Assembly: GCA_027489105.1 (NCBI GenBank)
Contig: JAIYAJ010000411.1
Coordinates: 1-10,046 of the forward strand
Source of the DNA: Zymomonas sp.
Lineage (GTDB): Bacteria; Pseudomonadota; Alphaproteobacteria; Sphingomonadales; Sphingomonadaceae
Length of the DNA: 10,046 nucleotides
Direction of reading: 5' to 3'
The translations under genes and the position numbers were made by a program. The notes under the pieces were generated by a model. It saw nothing but the letters and a program-made list of their open reading frames with translations. It did no database searches and was not told the DNA's origin. Shown piece by piece: positions 5,419 through 10,046 of this stretch; position 1 is the first letter of the stretch; every line of letters starts with the position of its first letter.

Positions 5419-6397
5419 GGCCGCCGGATATGACGAGGCGCGCGTCGGGGCGCAAGGCAATCGGTGCGCCGATGCGCCGCGCGAGTTCGGCCTGCCAGTC
5501 GGCACGGGCAGCAATGCGCTCGATCACGGCCGGATGAGCGCTGATGCTGCGTGTGCCTGCACCCGGCGTCCGCTCGGCCCGGCGCAGCAGTGCGCGCGCG
5601 GCGGCGCCAACGCCGTCCCCCTGAAGCCGTTCTGGCAGCGACGCGCGCCGGCGTGGGCGAACGATCTGCAGGAAACCGAAGCCGTTGACCGCCGTGCGCT
5701 CGAAAGGCTGTGGCAGGATCGCATCGACCGCGTCGGCCGCCGCCTGGCGCGCCGCCTTGCTGCCGGCAGTGGGAAGGTCGATCCCGATCGAGCCTTCGAT
5801 GCCATGGCGGACGATCATCGCCGCCGCAGCCGTGGCGCCGGCGACGGCGAGCGCCGCCGGATCGAGCCACCCGTCCACGTCGATCAGGCTCATCGCCGGG
5901 GTGAGCGAGAGGCGCAGGCCACCGCCGTCGAAGCCGACCTCGCCGCTGCGCGCTTCTTCGAGCAGTTCGGACCAGCCCGCCGCTTCCAGCGCATCGGGCT
6001 CATGCGCGCCGGGCCGCCGGATCGGAATGCCCGTCGCCTCGATCCGCTCGAGCAGGCTCGGGCCGATCGTCGGCGCGGACTCGGACGATGCCTGTCGCGC
6101 CAGCGCGAGCTTGGCCCGCCCCGGTTCGGGCAGGGCCGCCCTGCGGATTTCGGCCAGCAGCGTGCCGCCTTCGGTAACGCCACGCGGGAGCGGTTCGATC
6201 AGCGCCTCTGTGCCATCGTCGAGGCGCACGAGCCCGCGACGTCCGGGAACGGTGATGCGAGTCAGGCGGGCCCTGGCAACGGTGCCGGCGGTGGGTCCGT
6301 CATCATCGGCTTCGATCTCGGCGGACAGGATGACGCCATCCTCGATCAGCGCGGCGCGCGCCTCACCGATCCCGTCCTCGTAGATCCACTCAGCCAT
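5396..6397 (-). CDS. RNase E/G-like protein, short form lacking the zinc-link
   Basis: A 333-residue protein matching the catalytic region of RNase E/G, the endoribonucleases of mRNA turnover and rRNA maturation. An S1-like segment can be seen near 40-70 (RARLTRITVPGRRGLVRL…GTEALIEPL). The DNase I-like core keeps both metal-binding aspartates: Asp173 in SLIDVDG and Asp207 in SIGIDLPT. NGFGFLQIVRPRRRASL at 238-254 matches the conserved block that follows. The family's zinc-link CPxC, which holds RNase E/G dimers together, is absent: the chain has no cysteine. It is also far shorter than E. coli RNase G (about 490). It starts inside the end of maf (8-nt overlap ATGGCTGA) and ends inside yacG. 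It may have altered quaternary structure or be a specialised paralogue beside a full RNase E elsewhere. Activity is inferred. Confidence 0.85.
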   Translation of the reverse strand: MAEWIYEDGIGEARAALIEDGVILSAEIEADDDGPTAGTVARARLTRITVPGRRGLVRLDDGTEALIEPLPRGVTEGGTLLAEIRRAALPEPGRAKLALARQASSESAPTIGPSLLERIEATGIPIRRPGAHEPDALEAAGWSELLEEARSGEVGFDGGGLRLSLTPAMSLIDVDGWLDPAALAVAGATAAAAMIVRHGIEGSIGIDLPTAGSKAARQAAADAVDAILPQPFERTAVNGFGFLQIVRPRRRASLPERLQGDGVGAAARALLRRAERTPGAGTRSISAHPAVIERIAARADWQAELARRIGAPIALRPDARLVISGGHVDAENP

Positions 6398-6974
6398 CCG
6401 TCGACGGCAGCAGCCCGGCCGAGGCGAGCAAGGCGCGCGTCTCGAACAGCGGCAGGCCCATCACCCCAGAATGGCTGCCCGACAGCATCCCGACCCAGCT
6501 TTCGGCATAGCCCTGGATCGCATAGCCGCCGGCCTTGCCCTGCCACTCGCCGCCAGACAGATAGGCCTCGATCTCGGCTTCGGTCAGCCGCTTGAACTTG
6601 ACGACGCTGGTCGAGATCCGATGCCGCGCCTTGCCGCTGCCGTCGATGAGGGTCACCGCCGAATGGACGCGGTGCCGCCGCCCCGACAGCAGGCGCAGGC
6701 AGGCGCGCGCCTCGTCGGCGGTCTCGGTCTTGGGCAGGATTCGCCGCCCCGCCGCAACGACGGTATCCGCGCCCAGGACGCATGCGCCTGCGTGCCGCAC
6801 AGCGACCACGGCCGCCTTCTCCGCCGCCATACGCGCAGCGTAGCGCGCCGGCTGCTCATCGCGGCGCGGCGTTTCGTCGATATCGGCGGGATCGATCGCG
6901 GATGGCTCGATTCCGAGCCTGCGGATCAGATCGGCCCGTCGGGGACTGGCCGAGGCGAGAATGAGCAGGGACAA
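6390..6974 (-). CDS. maf: Maf-family nucleoside triphosphate pyrophosphatase
   Basis: A 194-residue Maf protein. These cytoplasmic enzymes hydrolyse nucleoside triphosphates to monophosphates plus pyrophosphate and are linked to removal of modified nucleotides and to control of septum formation. Visible motifs are SASPRR at 8-13, GADTVV at 68-73 with the probable catalytic Asp70, GKAGGYAIQG at 146-155 and SGSHSGVMGLP at 165-175. The GKAGGYAIQG form is the one found in the dTTP/UTP-type (YhdE-like) subgroup and not in the m7GTP-type YceF. Start: TTG at 6972-6974, preceded by a purine-rich GGGCAGGGG; no ATG or GTG lies in frame upstream that would still leave the N-terminal LLILASASPRR, so TTG is required. 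It follows infA by 11 nt and overlaps the RNase gene by 8 nt, so it is in one operon with them. Confidence 0.95.
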   Translation of the reverse strand: MSLLILASASPRRADLIRRLGIEPSAIDPADIDETPRRDEQPARYAARMAAEKAAVVAVRHAGACVLGADTVVAAGRRILPKTETADEARACLRLLSGRRHRVHSAVTLIDGSGKARHRISTSVVKFKRLTEAEIEAYLSGGEWQGKAGGYAIQGYAESWVGMLSGSHSGVMGLPLFETRALLASAGLLPSTDG

Positions 6975-6985
6975 GGCCCCTGCCC

Positions 6986-7204
6986 TTATTTGAAGCGGTA
7001 GGTGATACGACCCTTGGTCAGGTCATAGGGGGTCAGCTCGACCAGCACCTCGTCGCCGACGAGCACGCGGATGCGGTTCTTGCGCATCTTGCCGGCCGTG
7101 TGACCCAGGATTTCATGGTCGTTTTCGAGCCGGACACGGAACATGGCGTTGGGCAGAAGTTCCACGACCTGCCCGCGCATTTCCAGCAATTCTTCTTTCG
7201 CCAA
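6986..7204 (-). CDS. infA: Translation initiation factor IF-1
   Basis: A 72-residue IF-1 with the S1/OB fold. It binds the A site of the 30S subunit during initiation, together with IF-2 and IF-3. The sequence [20 protein letters not shown] then [20 protein letters not shown] and [17 protein letters not shown] match the family closely along the full length, so the N-terminus is fixed by homology. The start codon there is TTG (7202-7204), with GAGG 7 nt upstream, and an in-frame TGA lies just 9 nt upstream, so no other start is possible. It heads the infA-maf-RNase-yacG unit. The 196 bp to the divergent flavin reductase gene must contain its promoter, but I cannot point to clear -35/-10 boxes. 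Confidence 0.97.
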   Translation of the reverse strand: MAKEELLEMRGQVVELLPNAMFRVRLENDHEILGHTAGKMRKNRIRVLVGDEVLVELTPYDLTKGRITYRFK

Positions 7205-7213
7205 ACCAGTGCC

Positions 7214-7354
7214 TCACAAAGATGATCGGAGTTTGGGCGTCGCCATACGCGCTTGACCGCCAAAAGGAAAGCGGCGCTTGAAGACAGGCTTGAAGCGCGG
7301 CTTGACTGCCTCAAAGGAGAGATGCGGTAGCGGCAATTGCGCAGACCGGTCCAT
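7214..7354 (-). CDS. Possible 46-codon leader reading frame upstream of infA
   Basis: An open frame from ATG (7352-7354) to TGA (7214-7216) ends 9 nt upstream of the infA start. The peptide is strongly basic and aromatic in the middle, with a four-residue period: VKPR-FKPV-FKRR-FPFG at about residues 17-32, giving five Phe including the one at 14. The period comes from the 12-bp tandem repeat at 7276-7311. Only a weak purine stretch (TAGAGA) precedes the ATG, so translation is unproven. It may be a leader peptide, an accessory small protein, or just non-coding leader sequence. The Phe content is notable because tRNA-Phe is the last element of the presumed operon, but a link is speculation. 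Confidence 0.25.
   Translation of the reverse strand: MDRSAQLPLPHLSFEAVKPRFKPVFKRRFPFGGQARMATPKLRSSL
7276..7311. repeat. Three imperfect 12-bp tandem repeats upstream of infA
   Basis: On the plus strand the units are GCTTGAAGACAG, GCTTGAAGCGCG and GCTTGACTGCCT. The core GCTTGA is exact at 7276, 7288 and 7300, so the spacing is exactly 12 bp. A fourth GCTTGA lies at 7251, out of register. They lie between the divergent infA and flavin reductase genes. They could be tandem binding sites, roughly one helical turn apart, or coding repeats of the possible leader frame on the minus strand. Confidence 0.6.
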
Positions 7355-7400
7355 TTCTCTAGCGGCTGCATCGGGAAGACACCAAAGGGAGGAGAATCGC

Positions 7401-7889
7401 ATGACCGAGGACGAGATCAAGGACGGCTTCCGCCATGCGATGCGGCGCCTTGCCACGACGATCGCGCTGATCACCACCGGTCGCGACGAGAGCTGGTCGG
7501 GCATGGCCGCGACCGCCGTCATGTCGGTCTGTGCCGAGCCCCCCACACTGCTGACCGCCGTAAACCGCACCGCCAGCATCCACCCGGTGCTGAGCCAGTC
7601 GGAGCGTTTCTGCGTCAACCTGCTCGCCGATCGCCACCGCGATCTGGTCGGCATCTTCAGCGGCCAGAAGAAGGGCCTCGCCCGCTTCGAAACCGGCGAC
7701 TGGACCGCGGGGCCCGATGGCATTCCGGTCCTCGGCGACGCGCTCGCCAGCCTGGTCTGCCGCACGACGCAGCGGATCGACGTCGGCACCCACACCCTGT
7801 TCCTCGGCGAGGTCGAGGAGGTGGTGAACCATGACGAGATCAGCCCGCTGGTCTGGGTCGACGGCACCTTCGCCAGCGCCGCGCGCTGA
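7401..7889 (+). CDS. Flavin reductase-like FMN-binding split-barrel protein
   Basis: A 162-residue protein of the flavin reductase-like family (HpaC/NtaB type). These enzymes reduce FMN or FAD with NAD(P)H and hand reduced flavin to a partner monooxygenase, or use bound FMN as a cofactor. The expected blocks are present: SGMAATAVMSVCAEPPTLL at about 34-52, VNRTASIHPVL at 55-65, RFCVNLLA at 71-78, and the C-terminal GTHTLFLGEVEEV at about 134-146. The start at 7401 has an excellent Shine-Dalgarno, GGGAGGAG at 7387-7394; the frame is open further upstream but without support. No monooxygenase partner is in the window, so the substrate cannot be given. The gene is divergent from infA and convergent with the cyclophilin gene. 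Confidence 0.9.
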   Translation: MTEDEIKDGFRHAMRRLATTIALITTGRDESWSGMAATAVMSVCAEPPTLLTAVNRTASIHPVLSQSERFCVNLLADRHRDLVGIFSGQKKGLARFETGDWTAGPDGIPVLGDALASLVCRTTQRIDVGTHTLFLGEVEEVVNHDEISPLVWVDGTFASAAR

Positions 7890-7904
7890 CCGCATGCCTC
7901 AGAT

Positions 7905-7954
7905 GCGAAGCGGCGCTTAGGCCAGCCGCGCAGCGCTTATCACAGCCGCTTCGC
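7905..7954. terminator. Inverted repeat between convergent flavin reductase and cyclophilin genes
   Basis: GCGAAGCGGC at 7905-7914 pairs perfectly with GCCGCTTCGC at 7945-7954, a 10-bp stem with a 30-nt loop. The second arm lies inside the last codons of the minus-strand cyclophilin gene. Within the loop GCCGC at 7925-7929 could compete for the first arm, and GCGCTTA is repeated at 7913 and 7933. The 50-bp gap between convergent genes suggests a bidirectional terminator, but no U-tract is present. Confidence 0.4.
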
Positions 7955-8533
7955 CTCCAGGATCTTCACCGGCTGCTTGATCAGCTGGCCCTTCATCGAA
8001 CCCGAGCCGCCCGGCCAGGTCTTCTCCGCGAGGATCTTGCGCAACACGGGCATGCCTTTGACCACCTTCCCGAACACCGCATAGCCGGGATCGCCCGCCT
8101 TGGCGTCCATCGCCGGAGCGGGGCCCACCAGGATGAAGAACTCGCCCATCGCGCTGCCCGGTTCGCGCCGCGCCATCGAGATGGCGCCGTCGACATGTCG
8201 CAACCCGGTCTTACTGGTCGGTTCGTGCGCGATCGGCGGCAGCGAGCGGCGCATGTCGCGATGGACCCCGCCCTGGACGAACCCCCGGCCCGGATTGCCC
8301 ACCGCGCGCGCCGCGCGATAGAAGGTCGTGCCGTCGAAGAAATGCTTGTCGACATAGGCCAGGAAGTTCTTCGCGGTGATCGGCGCGCGCTTCGTATCCA
8401 CCGCGACGACGAAGCTGCCCGCCGTGGTCTTGACCGCGACGCGGACGATGCCGGGAGCGGCCTGCAGCGGCGACGCCAGCAATGGGGTGAACAGCAGCAC
8501 GGCGGCGACTTGGAGGAGCGATCGACGAATCAT
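7940..8533 (-). CDS. Exported cyclophilin-type peptidyl-prolyl cis-trans isomerase
   Basis: A 197-residue cyclophilin-fold protein that should speed proline isomerisation during protein folding in the periplasm. Residues 1-26 form a signal peptide: an Arg-Arg N-region, a hydrophobic core to about residue 20, then SPLQA-APG with a likely cleavage after Ala25 or Ala26. The catalytic Arg is probably Arg73 in FYRAAR, the conserved Gln is Gln87 in FVQGG, and the FF of the active site appears in EFFILV at 131-136. The match to DGAISMARREPGSAMGEFF is close to the family block. The segment between Arg73 and FVQGG is several residues longer than in classical cyclophilins (AVGNPGRG), so the active-site loop is altered. 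There is only a weak Shine-Dalgarno. It is divergent from the TPR gene, and both are exported. Confidence 0.92.
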   Translation of the reverse strand: MIRRSLLQVAAVLLFTPLLASPLQAAPGIVRVAVKTTAGSFVVAVDTKRAPITAKNFLAYVDKHFFDGTTFYRAARAVGNPGRGFVQGGVHRDMRRSLPPIAHEPTSKTGLRHVDGAISMARREPGSAMGEFFILVGPAPAMDAKAGDPGYAVFGKVVKGMPVLRKILAEKTWPGGSGSMKGQLIKQPVKILEAKRL

Positions 8534-8656
8534 GCTTTGAGCTTAACGGGTCGGGTGATCGGGTCCATCGCGGAAAGAGAGTAAACGCCGAGGTTAATAC
8601 TGGCTTCACCATATCGACTTGCGATAGACAGTCCGACGAAGCGTTGGAGTAAGTTC

Positions 8657-10046
8657 ATGACCGCGAAGCGCGCCCTGTTCGGCATCGCCCTGCTCATCCT
8701 GACACCGGGGACGGCATCGGCCATGGTCCCCGACGCCGATGGCGAGATGCGGCAATATGTCCGCGCCCGGCTGGCCGATGCGGACGGCATGCCCGAAGCC
8801 GCAGCCAACAGCTATGCCAAGCTGCTCCAGGCCTCCCCCACCGACCGGCGCCTCGCGCTGCGCACCTATCGGCAGGCGCTGACGGCGGGCAATTTCAAGC
8901 TGGCCGGACAGGCCGCGCGCCAGCTGGACAGCCTGGCCGCCCTGCCCACCGACGGCAGCCTCATGCTCTTTTCCGAAGCCGTCGCCGTGCGCGACTGGCG
9001 TCTGGCGGACCAGATCGTTACCCGGATCGACCGGGAACAGGTGTTCGGTTTCCTCGTGCCGGTGATGCGCGGCTGGGTCGCCTTCGGCCGGGGCTCGTCC
9101 GACGCCGCACGACTGGCGGCGCCCGCCGGCGGGTCGCAGCTGGCCAATGCCTATTCGCGCGACCATCATATCCTGATCGAACTGGCGATGGGGCGGAACG
9201 AGGCGCTCGCCGACATCCGCAAGCTGGCAGCTGCCAATGACAGCCGGTCGCTGCGCCTCCAGCTGGCGGCCGGGGCCCTGTTCGCGAAGCGCGGTGAGAT
9301 CGAGAAGGCACAGGCCGCGCTTGAGGGCCGCGCGCCCGAACTGGCCCGCGCCCGCGCCCAGCTCGACGCTGGCCGACCTATTCCCGGCGCGGTCGACACC
9401 GCCGAGCGCGGCCTGTCCGATCTGTTCGCGCAGCTGGCGATCGACGTGAAGGGCGATGGCCGCTCGCCCATCTCGCTCCAGCTCGCCCGCATGGCCTGCC
9501 ATATGGCGCCCAGCAATGCCGCCGCGATCATCGCCACCGCCGATCTGCTGTCGGGTAATGGCTATAACGAGTCCGCGCTGAAGCTGACCCTTCAGGTGCC
9601 GGCCGACAATCCGCTCTACGAAGTCGCCCGCCAGCAGCGCAGCGGCATATTGATGCAGATGGGCGACCGTCAGGCCGCGCTTGGTGATGCGGAAAAGGCG
9701 GCGGCCCGCCCCGATGCGCCGAGCAACGCCTTCGTCGAACTCGGCGGCATCTTGTCCGACCTCGAACGCCATGAGGAAGCTGCCAGGGCCTATCAGAAGG
9801 CGATCGACAAGGACCAGGTCGAGGGGGTCAAGAGCTGGGTCCATCTGTTCCTGAAGGCCGGCGCGCTTGACCGGTCCGGCGACTGGGACGGTGCCAAGGC
9901 CCTGCTGCAACAGGCCAATGCGATTGCCCCCGGCCAGGCGATGATCCTCAACTATCTCGGCTATGGCATGCTCGACCGGGGCGAAAATCTGGCCGAGGCG
10001 CAGACCTATATCGAACGCGCCAGCGGGCTCGATCCCAATGATGCGG
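8657..10046 (+). CDS. Exported TPR (tetratricopeptide repeat) protein, 3' partial
   Basis: The reading frame starts at ATG 8657 (Shine-Dalgarno GGAG at 8646-8649, 7 nt away) and stays open to the window end, at least 463 codons. Residues 1-22 are a signal peptide (MTAKRALFGIALLIL, then TASA|MVPD), so the protein is exported, probably periplasmic or lipid-free outer-membrane-associated. The rest is tandem helix pairs with TPR features: EAAANSYAKLLQASPTD at about 46-62, HEEAARAYQKAIDKD at about 372-386, and GDWDGAKALLQQANAIAP near 407. The last visible repeat, ILNYLGYGMLDRGENLAEA, is the usual near-C-terminal form of these alphaproteobacterial TPR proteins, so the true end should be roughly 80-100 residues beyond the edge. 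In related bacteria such a gene is, from memory, often followed by ispE; that is not visible here. Role: scaffold for protein-protein contact; partner unknown. Confidence 0.92.
   Translation, partial: MTAKRALFGIALLILTPGTASAMVPDADGEMRQYVRARLADADGMPEAAANSYAKLLQASPTDRRLALRTYRQALTAGNFKLAGQAARQLDSLAALPTDGSLMLFSEAVAVRDWRLADQIVTRIDREQVFGFLVPVMRGWVAFGRGSSDAARLAAPAGGSQLANAYSRDHHILIELAMGRNEALADIRKLAAANDSRSLRLQLAAGALFAKRGEIEKAQAALEGRAPELARARAQLDAGRPIPGAVDTAERGLSDLFAQLAIDVKGDGRSPISLQLARMACHMAPSNAAAIIATADLLSGNGYNESALKLTLQVPADNPLYEVARQQRSGILMQMGDRQAALGDAEKAAARPDAPSNAFVELGGILSDLERHEEAARAYQKAIDKDQVEGVKSWVHLFLKAGALDRSGDWDGAKALLQQANAIAPGQAMILNYLGYGMLDRGENLAEAQTYIERASGLDPNDA

Noticed and set aside
4998..5870. 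290-codon minus-strand frame ending across tRNA-Phe
   Set aside because: Part of it is the tRNA itself translated, and the rest is out of frame with the RNase-like gene and yacG.
5378..6595. 405-codon plus-strand open frame opposite the RNase-like and maf genes
   Set aside because: It crosses two well-supported genes of the other strand and is Arg-rich without recognisable motifs.
8534..8656. Promoters in the 123-bp divergent gap between the cyclophilin and TPR genes
   Set aside because: Promoters must exist there, but no pair of -35 and -10 boxes stood out enough to report coordinates.
8606..9910. 434-codon minus-strand open frame opposite the TPR gene
   Set aside because: The plus strand carries a signal peptide, good ribosome site and TPR repeats through the whole stretch; the minus frame is low-complexity Gly/Arg/Gln sequence with no family match.

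Overview
The window reads as chromosomal DNA of a GC-rich alphaproteobacterium. The protein sequences (TamB C-terminus, the infA-maf-RNase-yacG-tRNA-Phe block, the 68-residue cold shock protein) look most like Sphingomonadaceae (Sphingomonas in the broad sense). The genus is not fixed by anything I can see. It is mostly housekeeping sequence, with no insertion sequence, phage gene, CRISPR array or rRNA. One stretch, about 1990-3300, is packed with very small unrecognised genes.

Layout. (1) 1-1400, plus: the 3' end of tamB, a periplasmic AsmA-like protein of outer-membrane biogenesis, entering from outside. (2) 1401-1782: an AT-rich island with a good sigma70-type promoter, a 12-bp palindrome just upstream of it and a roughly 115-nt leader, driving the cold shock gene at 1783-1989. 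(3) 2127-2723, plus: three tightly spaced small genes (45, 71 and 74 codons), the third starting at a TTG that overlaps the stop of the second. (4) 2780-3287, minus: two small genes (81 and 56 codons) facing the first group, with a hairpin between the two convergent groups. (5) 3575-4981, plus: a two-domain chromate transporter ChrA. (6) 7204 down to 5117, minus: infA, maf, an RNase E/G-like gene and yacG, all overlapping or nearly so, then tRNA-Phe(GAA) 64 bp downstream. This looks like one translation and nucleotide housekeeping operon. (7) 7401-7889, plus: a flavin reductase-like protein, divergent from infA. (8) 7940-8533, minus: an exported cyclophilin-type peptidyl-prolyl isomerase, convergent with the flavin reductase. 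(9) 8657 to the window end, plus: an exported TPR protein, truncated by the window edge.

The clear functional unit is the infA operon: initiation factor 1, a Maf nucleotide pyrophosphatase, an RNase E/G catalytic-core protein that keeps both catalytic aspartates but lacks the zinc-link cysteines, the zinc-finger protein YacG, and tRNA-Phe. infA and maf both appear to start at TTG. A possible 46-codon, Phe- and Lys/Arg-rich reading frame ends 9 nt upstream of infA and contains an in-frame 12-bp tandem repeat.

The best candidates for something undescribed are the small-protein cluster at 2127-3287 and the infA leader region. Both are inferences from reading frames and spacing, and neither has a function I can name.
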